From Amanita rubescens (Eukaryota > Basidiomycota > Agaricomycetes > Agaricales > Amanitaceae), in contig WION01000002.1 in assembly GCA_015039365.1 (NCBI GenBank), positions 868,001-932,000 on the forward strand: a DNA stretch of 64,000 nucleotides. The letters run 5' to 3'. This document shows positions 34,970 to 46,045 of the stretch, in pieces. Numbering within the stretch: the stretch's first letter is position 1; each line of letters begins with the position of its first letter. A model generated the notes under the pieces. The model saw only the letters and a list, made by a program, of their open reading frames with translations. It was not told the DNA's origin and ran no database searches. Position numbers and translations under genes: made by a program.

Positions 34970-35945
34970 ATGCAGCAATAAAGCAGAAGAAACGGCATCA
35001 ATATCTGTTGATGACCGTCACTCAGACTCTCAGTCTCTTGTTGTCTTACTCCGTGCACCATCTGGCGATGAGCCCGACAAATACGAAGCTGCTTTTGCCT
35101 CGGCTGGATACCTTCCCGTCTCCATTCCTGTTCTCCAAACTATTCTTACCAATATCTCTCTGTTGGCCAACATTGTATCTGCTGGGGGATATTCCGGTGT
35201 CATCGTGACAAGTGCTCGAGTATGTGAAGCTTGGAAAGCAGCTGTGCAGTCCATATTATCCTTGCCCACCCCCAATACCTCATGGTTCACTGTTCCATTC
35301 TACGTAGTTGGAAATGCTACTGCTTCCGCCTTATCATCATTACACGACCTCTTTCCTGCTACGCACCATCACCTCCTTCCCTCCCCGACCATGATACACG
35401 GCCAAGAATCAGGAAATGCAGAACAGCTGGCCAATTTTATAGTTCAAGACATCCAAGCCGATGGACACCAGTCAAACTTGCTTTATCTCACGGGCGACAA
35501 GAACCGCGAAACCTTGCCATCTATTTTGAATGCAGCAGGTCTGAAATTTGACCCCGTGCAGGTGTACGGCACAACTGGCTCATTGTCGTTCAAAGACGAC
35601 TTGGAAAGAGTCATTGGGGAACATACTCGGGCAAAAGGTGCATTATTATTATTATCCTATATGCTCAGAGATCGCTCTTATACTGCTCATACAGACCGGT
35701 GGATAGTATACTTTGCGCCCTCTGCCGCCCAATTCGTCACTCCCATACTAGAAAACTACTTTTCCCTGCCTCGCATCGAAGCATCGAACAGCGGCAGCAG
35801 TAACCGTCCCCCGGCCAAGGTTGCAACCATTGGACCAACGACGTTTACTTTTGTGCATGGATCGCTCCGTCTTCACGTTACCGCTACAGCTTCCAAACCG
35901 AGCCCGGATGGCCTCTTATCGGCAATCCAACATGTAGAACAATGA
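34970..35945 (+). CDS. HEM4: Uroporphyrinogen-III synthase
   Basis: The body is one long open frame: VVLLRAPSGDEPDKYEAAFA, YLPVSIPVLQT, YSGVIVTSARVCEAWKAAV, VPFYVVGNATASAL, LLYLTGDKNRETLPSILNAA, VYGTTGSL, WIVYFAPSAAQFVTPILENY and the C-terminal VATIGPTTFTFVH. The spacing matches the two alpha/beta lobes of HemD/Hem4, which closes hydroxymethylbilane with D-ring inversion in cytosolic haem synthesis. That frame has no in-frame ATG between its upstream stop (34932-34934) and about 35390. The best start is ATG 34970 (MQQ), which meets a stop at the fourth codon unless one base is skipped. A missed 5' exon or an indel in the sequence are the likely reasons. Confidence 0.85.
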
Positions 35946-36124
35946 GAATGGCAGAGAGTAAGTTAGACAGTTACTAAGTGAAAGATCTAGTAGTCTCGTG
36001 TATAGCATGATGTGACATTCTACGAATATTCCTTGGTGTCAGGATATGTCGAATCTGCAAACGCGCTTGTCCAAGCGATCGTGAGTGGCCTCGCGTTGCG
36101 GACGATGATTCTCTCTAATATAAT

Positions 36125-36702
36125 TTGTGTAATAGTACCGAGGTGAAGAACGACTGGGACAACTTCGTGAAGATGAAGGTTAACGAGTGTGACCAGAAGA
36201 TCGATAAATGGCAGCAGAGCATTAGCCAAGCTTACGGAAGAGCAAAAGAAAATGACCATGTATGCATGCCTTGCTGCTTTCGGTGCCTTCCTCACCTTCA
36301 CTGCCGCTGTCTGTCTTCCTGCGGCGTGTTGGCGGCCATGTTGGCTGTCGGAGGTACTGCGTCTGGAGAAACAGATGCTCGAGCTAATAGCTGACCAACT
36401 GTTCGTAGTTGCTCTTGGCAAGTTATCGAGGCTCACAAGCTTACACTAGATCAATCATCAAGTTGTTGACGCTTACATCTCTTTAGATTACGGAGTCAAT
36501 CAATGACCTGAAGGCAGCCGTCCGGAACGCTCAGGATACCAAAACCAAGCTTGAGGTGTAAGCAGTCAACGCCTACGGGATAAGGTTATACTCACATGTT
36601 TGATTACAGTCTTTTGATGCCTCTCTAATTTAATCGGACATTGCCACCGCCCTAACGAAACTGGACGCATTCTACACTGTCCTGAATGGTCTAACTGAAT
36701 GA
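36125..36702 (+). pseudogene. Decayed remnant of a helical, possibly membrane-inserting protein
   Basis: Three plus-strand segments in different frames look protein-like: a charged helical stretch near 36140-36260, a hydrophobic stretch near 36250-36330 (ACLAAFGAFLTFTAAVCLPA), and amphipathic helices near 36489-36560 and 36610-36700. They are interrupted by stops and lack an acceptable start codon, so the locus is probably broken. Helix-hydrophobic hairpin-helix order is seen in alpha-helical pore-forming families of bacteria and fungi, but the similarity is only in style and the call is weak. No repaired product is proposed. Confidence 0.3.
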
Positions 36703-36926
36703 ATCCAGGGAGGGTTGTGGATAACGACTGATCTGGGTTGAACAGGAGCGGGTCGCGGATAGAGAAGACTAACATTTCACAATGAGATATGACGGTTCAC
36801 GACTCAGGTTTGTCCGATATAGACTGTCTACACTAGTTATTATGTTGTTAATACATGTTACGACTTGTTAAAATGGAATATAGTATGCAGTGAGCCTGTA
36901 GGTATGAAGGAATGTGTTAGGTATAG
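36703..36926. other. AT-rich spacer without a supported gene
   Basis: Sequence between the decayed remnant and the stop of the minus-strand repeat gene. Nothing recognisable is seen in it. Confidence 0.4.
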
Positions 36927-37823
36927 TTATGAATCAGAACGTAGAGTATACTGATAGACGTGTCCAAGGTCCTTGCGTGTCTTCCGAGACAGACGATCTA
37001 CTTTGGACTCAATTGCCACCTTTTTCTCTACATCAGAGGCGCTGTGTGCCGCGTAGTTTCCTTGAACTCGGAGGTATTCCTTGCGATCGAGGATCATGCA
37101 AAGCGATGATGCCGAAAGATCGCTTGCGTGCGGGTCATTCTGTTTGATCCGTGATAACAGTTCTTTCAAGTCGCAGCCAGGCCGATACGTCTTAGCTAGT
37201 GCGTTATTTCTTTCAAACATTTTGAAATTTGCTTCGTCCAAAATTACTCAGTCGGTGAAGACGAACAATAATTGGTTCCAGCTATAATGCATAAGTTAGT
37301 GCTATTCAGTGAAATTCATCGTTGCTTACATCATTAAAATTACTCTGCAATGTATTGTGCTGTAGCTGCAATGCATTGTGCTTTTGCAACAATTCATTGT
37401 GCTGTTGCAGCGTTGCATATTCATTTCGCGTCTGTTCGTCTCGCTCCTTTAATGCCAGGATCCACGCCTCTCGCTCCTTTAGTGCCAGGATCCACGCCTC
37501 TCGCTCCTTGCTCAGTTCCTCTATTCTTGACTCGAAATCAGTGGTTGCACTTGGCGTTGGAACAATAATGGCTGCACTTGGTGTTGGAACGATAGTGGTT
37601 GCACTTGGCGTTGGAACAATAGTGGCTGCACTGCCGCGCTTCTTTTTCCCCCTCGCCCGAACTACCGGTGATGCTGGGTGAGTAGTATTATTAGCGATAT
37701 CGGCTGTCAGGCTGATGTACACACACCTGCCAAATCGGTCGAGAGCACGGAGGTAGACCGCTCACCAGTTTCTGCCAATTTGTTCATGGGTCCAAAGGTA
37801 GCTGGACGACCAAAATGCGACAT
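36927..37823 (-). CDS. Low-complexity coiled-coil protein with three internal minisatellites
   Basis: Starts MSHFGRPATFGPMNKLAETG at 37823; a 53-nt intron joins it to VVRARGKKKRGSAATIVPTP. Then come three VPTPSAT-type 9-residue repeats, two to three EREAWILALK repeats, and heptads (LQQHNEL LQKHNAL QLQHNTL), followed by a C-terminal region with NALAKTYRPGCDLKELLSRI and YLRVQGNYAAHSASDVEKKV. The last splice (about 37275-37215) could not be placed without a frame conflict, so the C-terminal exon is less sure. Composition suggests a nuclear or structural protein that oligomerises by coiled coil; no known family. It is divergent from FPGS by 200 bp. Confidence 0.6.
37348..37410. repeat. Coding minisatellite, three 21-bp units (heptad repeat)
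   Basis: Three adjacent 21-bp units (37348-37368, 37369-37389, 37390-37410) share CAAT.CATTGTGCT. On the minus strand each encodes one coiled-coil heptad, so unit gain or loss lengthens the coil without a frameshift. Confidence 0.9.
37441..37510. repeat. Coding minisatellite, 30-bp units
   Basis: Two full 30-bp units (37441-37470, 37471-37500) differing at one base, plus a partial third. The minus-strand product is a 10-residue EREAWILALK-type unit. Confidence 0.9.
37544..37624. repeat. Coding minisatellite, three 27-bp units
   Basis: Units at 37544-37570, 37571-37597 and 37598-37624 encode a 9-residue Val-Pro-Thr-Pro-Ser-Ala-Thr-Thr/Ile repeat on the minus strand. The degenerate start of a fourth unit follows. 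Confidence 0.9.
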
Positions 37824-37975
37824 CCCGTTGATTGCTTAAGCCGGAGATAGCGACGGAGAGCGTGAATCGTAGATGTCTGAGACAATGGTTTATGTTGTGT
37901 GATGTTTACCAGGCTATGACGATGTTATGTAAGCGTCACAACAAAGCGTCATGTTTTTGGCGTCCTTGTGCGTCA

Positions 37976-37982
37976 TCACGTG
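37976..37982. promoter_or_regulatory. TCACGTG site upstream of folylpolyglutamate synthase
   Basis: TCACGTGA lies about 42 bp upstream of the FPGS ATG, in the divergent promoter it shares with the repeat gene. It is the same core as upstream of MET10, so joint sulfur/one-carbon control is conceivable but unproven. Confidence 0.35.
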
Positions 37983-38023
37983 AATGCGATATCTATTTTG
38001 GTCCTTTCTGATCTTGTCAACGA

Positions 38024-39997
38024 ATGAGGCTGGCGACCCATTTTATCAAGACTCACAACCATCCGACTTTATCCGGATTGAGGAGAATGTCATCTAGAAC
38101 GTATCAAAATGCCGTCAACGATCTGAATTCTTTGCAATCAAATGCTGCTGTTCTAGATGCACTCCGGGCGACGGGCGGAAGAGCAAATCAGTTTGCTATA
38201 CCGGAAATGATAGAATATTTGGGACGAATAGGTTACACTGTACGTCTTCCATGCGGATGTCATATGTTTTGCTCAAGGGTGGTCGAAATAGCCGAATGAC
38301 CTTAATAAGCTTAATGTTATTCACATAACGGGTACGAAAGGAAAAGGTTCAACAAGCGCATTCACCGATTCCATCCTTCGCCATACAAAGCCTGACTGGA
38401 AAATTGGTTTGGTGTCTTGATCTACCAGAATGGATTAGACTTATGACTTCAGGCTTGTATACATCTCCGCACCTTGTTGCTGTACGGGAAAGAATTCGTA
38501 TAAATGGATCCCCCCTTTCCGAAGGCGACTTTACAAAGTACTTTTATCAAGTATGGGATAAACTGCAAGAAAATACTGCCGTGCGTCCTGGCTATTCCCG
38601 TATTTAGCCTTTTCTTTACTGAATCGTTCCTTTCCAATAAAGAGACAATTTGAATCCACATCCCTTATGCCTGGTTACTTTAGGTTTCTGACCCTTCTTG
38701 CTTTTCATACATTGTTGAGCGAAAAAGTCGATGCAACTATACTCGAGGTCGGTGTGGGTGGTACCTATGACAGTACGAACATTGTCCCTCGGCCCGTTGT
38801 CACTGGCGTTACGGCCTTGGGCCTTGACCATGTCAATGTTCTGGGCAAAACATTGAAAGAGATCGCTTGGCAGAAAGGTGGCATCTATAAGGTTCGCACC
38901 ATCTCAAATAAAGCATTTCAGCAACTCATTGGGGAGGGCTTTTAGGAAGGCGTACCTGCTTTCACCGTAGAACAGCCCGTGGAAGCTCTTGAGGTTTTAG
39001 AACAACGAGCAACCGAGTTGAAGGTACTGTTTCACCGTAAACTCGCATACCACAAGGTCTTATCTTCTATAGGCCTCGCAGGTATCTGTTGTACCTTTGA
39101 ATAACGCGATTTCTGGTATTCGACTTGGTACAGTTTATATTTTCTCTCCCTTTACTTCTTCGTCGACCTTTCGTAGGTCTATCGGGTGCTCATCAATACC
39201 AGAACGCTAGCCTCGCTATAGAACTTACTGGAGCTTTTCTACACGATTCCAATTTGAGGGACACGATACCCGAATCATACATGTCGGGCTTAAAAGCGAC
39301 CAAGTGGCCCGGTCGTTGCCAAACTGTCTTGGACCCCCGTTTTCCTCGCACGACATGGTATCTTGACGGCGCGCATACTTCCGAAAGCATGGAATGCTGC
39401 TTGCAATGGTTTGCCAGCTCCAATGTCGGTCTGTTTGACCATAGTAAAAGGTTAGTTTGCTTAATCAGGTGGCATCTCTTCGCTCATAGCTCGCAAAGCG
39501 AGGGACTACGCATATTATTGTTTAATTGCACACAAGGTCGATCGGGCGCCTCCCTCTTACGGACAGTTCACGAGACAGTTGCAAAACGATTGCCGATGTT
39601 GGGAGAAAAGATCAGCAGTGATTCATTCTTCGACCACGTCATCTTCTGCACTAATGTTACATATGCTGATGGGCATTTCAAAGGAGGTTGGCGCTCCGTC
39701 TTCTCAGATAGCTATCGTCTCATAACATTTTTAAAAGATTTAACAGTGGTAGCAGTGCCTACAGAAACTCTTACAACTTTAGCGGTGCAGCATCAACTAG
39801 CATCATCATGGTCGTCCTTAATGCCTTCTTTCCCACCTTCACACATACACGTTCTACCTACTATTGAAGACGCTGTCCAGCTCACACGGTCGATCAATAC
39901 AAACCCCAAGATTCCCATCAAAGTTCTGGTTACTGGAAGCCTGCATCTGGTTGGGGGCCTCATTGAGGCTGCGGGGCTAGCAGACCAGGCTCTCTGA
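38024..39997 (+). CDS. MET7: Folylpolyglutamate synthase
   Basis: Starts MRLATHFIKTHNHPTLSGLR, Arg/His-rich with a second Met (MSSRTYQNAVNDLNSL), consistent with mitochondrial and cytosolic forms. Mur-ligase motifs: the P-loop VIHITGTKGKGSTSAF, GLYTSPHLVAVRERIRING, ATILEVGVGGTYDSTNI, GLDHVNVLGKTLKEIAWQKG, LSGAHQYQNASLAI, and the second-domain WYLDGAHTSESM. The C-terminus is VLVTGSLHLVGGLIEAAGL. About eight introns keep phase. The enzyme adds glutamates to folates so they stay in the cell and serve one-carbon metabolism. The donor at IG|LYTSPH is GTTTGG, unusual but frame-perfect. It converges on SLX4 with 65 bp between stops. Confidence 0.95.
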
Positions 39998-40062
39998 ATA
40001 TCTTTATAATTAATCTATTCAAACCGGTGCTCTAGCTACGTGTTATACTGCGCAAGTTACAC

Positions 40063-41749
40063 TTAGTATTTCTCTTGCCGACTACCTGAAGGCTCTGCTC
40101 CATGATAATGGATTGCCTAGAGGTAATTGTCAATCTTTCGGGACGCTGTAAGGGTGCACAATATACCTCTGCATCAAGAAAGGTTCGCAACGAGGTTTTC
40201 GTAACCTTTACCAGACCGTTTGCACTCGCAAGCTCCTCGAATACGTCGAAATGCACAGGCTTGGTGCATCACCATTATGGAATGGCCGTCCGGTACAAAA
40301 TTATACTCACCTCATAATGTAAGATACTCAAGTGCAGATCTCGATCTTGTAATATTAAAGACCGAAGTCGATGTATCCATTGTTCATCCATTCCAAGCGG
40401 ATCCACATTGATCTGGCCACAAACATTACGTTGTTCTAGTAATTCATTTCCTTCATCGGTATAATGAGCTGCTTTGCTCGTCGCCTTCCCCTTTTTTCTA
40501 CGGGAGGCGTCACCTGGTATCATGTCGAAAGGGTCAGGAGCCGTGCCAACGTTACTGTCATGGTGGTCGGTCAGCTTTATACTAATTTCAGCGCATATTG
40601 GGTTCGCAACGGGAAACACTTACGGCGTTTTTGACGTGTGTATCGGCAAAAGGAGTTCGAGATCGGCTAGGAGATTCTGTTGACGCCTCGGTAAACAGTT
40701 TTGTCTTAGACAGACATCGTTCTTCCAGTGCGCTTTGACCAAATGGCTGAGTAGAAGGCATCGGAAACTCGTCGTCGTCCCCAATGGACGGCATACGAGA
40801 TGCCAATATCTGCTTCGCGCGGTCTAGTATAATGTCGCGAGTAACAGCGATGCTCTCCACTGTTTTCTTCGCTCGATGTCGAGCTTTCTTCCCCATGGCC
40901 ACGGCATTGACCGTATTCTCCAAAAGGGTGTTTTCCTGAAGGACACGGTTCCTTGTCTTTCCGTCCAGACCTGTTCACAGTATTTGCTTTCATTCTTTCT
41001 ACTTCCTTGAGCAGAGCAACACGAATCGTGTCGGACGTGAAACCTTTCTTTCGTGCACAAGACTGTATGTGTTTCGTTTTCTGGGAGGCGGACTTTCTGG
41101 TAGTCCACTGAGCGTCGCAGCTAACACATTTAGTTAGTTTAGCGACGTGGTCGCTCGGTAAATCATCTTCAAAAAAGTTCGCCCGAATACGCTTTTTTGG
41201 CTTTGTTTTCGGCTCTAAAACGCGCGAAGACTCCTGCCCGCGGTGACGTAGAGGTTCTGGTTCCTCTAGAAGTCATTCCGACTGGTGGCTTGGCTGCCGA
41301 ATAAGCAAACCCGCGAAGATCAATTATCTTCTCTTCTTCCGAGGCATCCTCTTCTGGGCTAGCTAAGGAACTAGCCTTGGATACTACTTAGCTTTTTTTT
41401 TAAAGAAATACACTAGAATCTCGTACCGCCAAAAGTGTTGACTTCGCTGCGTGAATGCTAGATACCAAAGCCGCGGATGGCAAAGGAGCGCATCCCACGT
41501 CGTCCGTCTTCCTTGTCCTGTGAGCTCTATGATTGAATCCGACAATGAATCTCTGACTTCCCACGCGCCCTGGACCCGAAGACTCGACCGAAGAGCTTCT
41601 CTTTCTGGTTCAGAATCTTCGACGACTTCAAGTTCCTTGCAAAATATAGAAGTTCGAATTGCCGCGGGCGGATTGTGCCAGATAAGGTTGCGGCATTGGA
41701 GGGAGCTAGCTTCGTTACATAATAATTGACGCGACGCGTCTATTTGCAT
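40063..41749 (-). CDS. SLX4: Structure-specific endonuclease subunit Slx4
   Basis: Starts MQIDASRQLLCNEASSLQCR at 41749. A Cys/His segment (CVSCDAQWTTRKSASQKTKH followed by IQSCARKKG) is the zinc-binding region seen in fungal Slx4. The C-terminus has the Slx1-binding domain: LHLSILHYEPVHFDVFEELA, GLVKVTKTSLRTFLDAEAIH, YHGAEPSGSRQEKY. Slx4 is the scaffold that activates Slx1 to cut branched DNA. Introns at 41384-41413 (30 nt) and 41201-41231 (31 nt) are needed to keep frame and are among the shortest here. The protein is shorter than many Slx4 proteins, and no separate SAP or BTB domain is seen. The start lies 80 bp from that of IPO11. Confidence 0.85.
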
Positions 41750-41829
41750 ATATTGATTCCCTATCTTGGCATCTACCCATCTTGACGTTTCTTAGAGATA
41801 TCTTTTGAGGTGACAACTGATCGGCAACC

Positions 41830-44800
41830 ATGGCTTTGCCTCGAAGAAATATCGCAAGCGGTGTAGTGGTTGAGACTGTTTCTCCACAAGAGCTATTTCA
41901 GGTCATTACGAATGCAGCTTCTCAAGATCCCACCCTAGTGCAACAGTCAAGTGAACGACTCAAAGAGATGCTTAGCATGTCTGGCACTTTCGATGCACTA
42001 CATGAGATTGCCTCGCAGAAACATTTGTCGCTTTATGTACGCCAGCAAGCCATTATTCAATTCAAGAATGCTGCGTTGGGGCATTGGAAGGCGCGGAAGT
42101 AAGACGCGCAGCGTACATCCTTGACTAAGCTCAATAACGATTCCTAGACTTCTCTCAGAAGAACAACGTGGTAGGATAAGGACACGATGTCTTTCATTCA
42201 TCGACGAAGATGATGAGACGGTGAACAGTTCATTTGAAGTCTACGGCTACTTTACTTACCAGCATGAGGATAAGTTAGATATCTGAATGTAACCAAGTCA
42301 TCGTCGGGAAGATAGCTCGATCCGATTTTCCTTCTAAATGGTAATTTTTACCCTACGCCTCAAATCCTAGACTTATTTCGTGAAGGCCTAATGTAGTCAC
42401 TGACTTGATGACCATCATTGACTCTAACCTACAATCGTATTATTCGTCGGCAGAAGATACTACGCACAATTCTCTCGTGTTGCGCAGGTGCCTTCAGCTT
42501 CTCAACGCTATTCTGAAAGAATTCGCTAGCATCAAAATGCCCAGTGGCATGCAAATAATGGCCCAGGTAATCGCCCACGATGTTTTAACTATTCACACTC
42601 ACTGAGACGCTTAAGTCCAGTTAACCGAACAGCTTCATGTCGTCCTGCACAACTATTACTCAAGCATGAGTGCTATTTTCTCAACTTTAAATACGAACCT
42701 GCAAAATATAGAATCCCCCAAAGTCTACAATAACATTCTGCTTGCGCATCTAGTTTTCAAGTGTCTCGTGAAAATTGCGGTATGGCTATGGAACAAGATC
42801 GACAAATTGCCGAGGGGAGAAGTAGAAAAGAATGCTCTTTGGGTATATTTTATTCTTGTAAATCTATTTGCAACTCTACTGAGAGGCCAATTCAGTTACA
42901 GGACCTCTTCCGGAGCTCGGTCCTTCAGTTGCAATCTCTCGCAGATCTGCGTTATACCATTGTGTTAACCTTCGCACAGAACGGACAATTGGAGCCTTTG
43001 GGCTCAAGCATGTCCATTGGTGTTTTAACGCGTCACATCAGGTTGTTTGGAAAGCTTCTTCAGACGTCTGCAGCAACTTTCCCATGTGCGGTTTGTTGAA
43101 TTGCCAACATGCGCTGATCTCGTCCTGTTTTATTGGTCAAAAGTCGTTGATGCAACCAGCGGGCCCCGTGAATATGTTGCAGGTGCTTTACATATTTATA
43201 ATTCAGAGGAAGGGTGCAAATACGATACCACTAGATTCAGACAATGCAGTATTTCCTGTACGATTCCTGGTGCAAGGGATGGTTCTGTTCAAGGAATGCC
43301 TTGCTCAGTGGGCCCCAACCCGGAGGGATGGTATGGTCAACAAGAATGGTGCGTTCCTCACAGATAGTTCGAGCATCATATATTGACGCTTTTACAGCGC
43401 TCTCACGTGAATTCGTCGAGAATGCGGTCAGAGCACTTATTTCCAGGTTCATGCCGCTGAATCCTTCCGATCTGGAGACCTGGATGAATGATCCTGAAGA
43501 GTGGGTCAATCTTGAAGATCAGGAAAATGATCAATGGGAATACGAGATACGGGTATGACCCCGTTTGATAAAGTAACATTGAAAGCTTAGTCCACGTTAG
43601 CCATGCAGCGAGCGCGTTTTGGTGCAATTGTCCAATCAATTCAGCGAATTTGTGACTCCGCTATTAGTTGCAACTTTCAATGACGTTGCTGGCAAGTCGT
43701 CCGCCCCGTCTGGACAACTGATGCTAAAATGTCATTTTCACAGCCCAGGTGCCTGCTGATCTAGCGAGCACAGTGCAAAAGGAAGCATTGTATTGCGCAA
43801 TAGGTCGTTGTGCTCAGCGCCTGAAAGATGTTATACCCTTCAATGAGTGGCTCCATCAAACTTTGACTGCTGAGGCTCACTCCACTAGCCCAATGTGCGC
43901 ACGTATGCTCCTCTCGAGGCCATTTGCCTTATGTTTCGTTCTAGGTATCCTATCATCAAACGACGCATAGCTTGGGTGATAGGCAAATGGATCAGCGAGT
44001 CATGCTACACGCCAAAAGACCCCAAAGTATGGGAAACACTTGTCCATCTCTTGCAAGACCGTGACGCAGGGAGCGATACTGTTGTGCGCCTCACGGCAGC
44101 GACAGCTCTACGCGAATGTGTCGATGTAAGTTAAATGATTAATGAAAGTAGGCCGGACTGATTAACGTGGCAGACGGTTGACTTCGATGTTCATGTTTTA
44201 GAGCCATTTTTGCCAACGACTGTGTCAGAGCTTGTAAACCTTATGGGAGAAGCTGATACAATGGAAAGCAAACGGCGTATAGACAACACCTTAAATTCTA
44301 TTATAGAACAGTCCGGTCACAGGGTTCGTACTCCGTTCTGGTCATTTGCATGACAGTAATAATTTGAACATCAGATAGCACCTTTCATAAATATTATTAC
44401 AGCGCCTTTACCGCAACTATGTACGTTGCATTCTATTTATCGATAATCGACTCTGACCGTCATTTAGGGACGTCTGCTGGTGAAGATTGGCTATTCAAAG
44501 GTTCGCTTCTGGTGACAATCACTAGGCTTATCGAGGTGAAGGAGGCCGGGACTTTGACAAGTGAGCACTTGTGTTGACCAAAAGCATAGGCAGTTAAAGC
44601 AGAGTCGACACCCTTGGGTGGTACTGTGGTTCCCCTCGTGCGAGAAAGTGTATCCCCTGGCGTAGGTTTTCAAAAATAAATACTAAAAACGCAGTATAAT
44701 CATGTTAAAAACAGGTTATCAGTCATTTGGACGAAGATGGCCTAAACCTTTGGCAGAGCGCTCTCAGAAATACATTGACGATATCAAGCGTCAACGGAGC

Positions 44801-45989
44801 ACCGGCTCTAGCTGAACTATTCCCTCGCGCATTGGAGCTACTCGCGACAAATTTGGATCTGTTAGGAAAGATCACAACCGCTGTGGAATCATACATTATT
44901 CTCGATGCAACAGCTATATTACAGGTAAATGGCTATTTTTCGGGGGGCGAACATCCATCTGAAATCCCTCTAGGCATATAGTACAGCCATGTTTCGTGCA
45001 TTCCTTACAGCCATGAAAAGCGACGCGGTTACGATTAATATCAAGGATATAATCGTAACCTTGAGTCTTCTTTGTCAAGTTTCTCCCGCGTCATCGTGGG
45101 CCGAACCTATGTACAATTCAGGGCTGTTCACATATCTGATCACCACCCTTGCTGAAGGGGAGGTAAGGATGATTTGCTGATTCCTACAGGGGGTAACTAA
45201 TTTGCCCAAGTGCGGGGTTATGTTACTCACAGAATATGTTTATCTCTTTGCAAGGATTGTGCTGGCAGATCGCGCAATCTTTCTGCAACTAATGAGTGCG
45301 ACTGCAAATGCGACGGGATTGACCGAAAAGTACCTTTTTGAAGGATTACTTGACCAGTGGTGGGGCAAAGTTCGTGACATCATTCTCTTTTTCACCAAAT
45401 ATACCTGACTTCAAGCTACCAGTTTGACAGCATGAGCGAACCCAGACATCGTAAACTGGCAGCAATAGGTATTGCCTTACTGGTTTCAACTGGAAGGCCT
45501 GAAGTATTGGAACGTTTACCAACTGAAGTATTCAACCTCTGGTTAGATGTATTTGGTGAAATCAAAGAACTGCAGTTATTGAGGGAAGAAAAGACCTGGG
45601 GGTACAGTAATATTCCCTGCAGTGTTCATCTCATCTCATCACCACCAACAGGGGCACGCCGTCACCATCACCGTCAAATCTAGTCCGTTATTGGGAACTA
45701 TCCGAAGCACCGGCGTACTATTACCAGGGCACTGAGGGTACTCCCGAATATGAAAGGCGCAAAGCGGTAAAGTCGAACCATACATCCTTGATTTCGTGAC
45801 TAAATATGATGGCAAATGTAGATTTACGATAAAGACCCCGTTAGGACCACGCCGCTGAGCACTTTCGTGGCCGATTCCCTTCGAGAAGCAGAAGTAATAT
45901 GTGGCCCAGCACAATTCCACTCTAACTATCTTGCGAAGGCAGATCCGACGGTTCTCAAGCAGTTACGGGATGAAATTGCCAAGACATAA
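41830..45989 (+). CDS. KAP120: Importin-11 / Kap120 karyopherin-beta
   Basis: Starts MALPRRNIASGVVVETVSPQ. The importin-beta N-terminal domain follows (VQQSSERLKEMLSMSG; LSLYVRQQAIIQFKNAALGH; EEQRGRIRTRCLSFIDEDDE; VGKIARSDFPSKWPN), then HEAT repeats with HVRFVELPTCADLVLFYWSK, WEYEIRPCSERVLVQLSNQF and YPIIKRRIAWVIGKW, to RYWELSEAPAYYYQGTEGTP and LRDEIAKT. About 17 exons. The IRRIAWLIGKW-type segment and the C-terminal PEYERR motif fit the importin-11 group, which carries ribosome-biogenesis and ubiquitin-conjugating cargos into the nucleus. One intron uses GC-AG (43692-43743). Near 43054 a single extra base separates GVLTRHIRLFGK from FFRRLQQLSHV; a 22-nt intron would also restore frame but would drop conserved residues. 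Confidence 0.9.
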
Positions 45990-46045
45990 ATGTCCCTATA
46001 ACATTTTCCATACATTAGATATATGTTAAGGAGGTTGGTTCGACG

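Noticed and set aside
36020..36436. Minus-strand frame of 138 codons opposite the decayed locus
   Set aside because: Cysteine/serine-rich shadow without splice support or family pattern.
43041..43062. 22-nt intron in importin-11
   Set aside because: It restores frame with GT and AG, but is shorter than any accepted intron here and removes the conserved LFGKFF residues; a one-base error is simpler.
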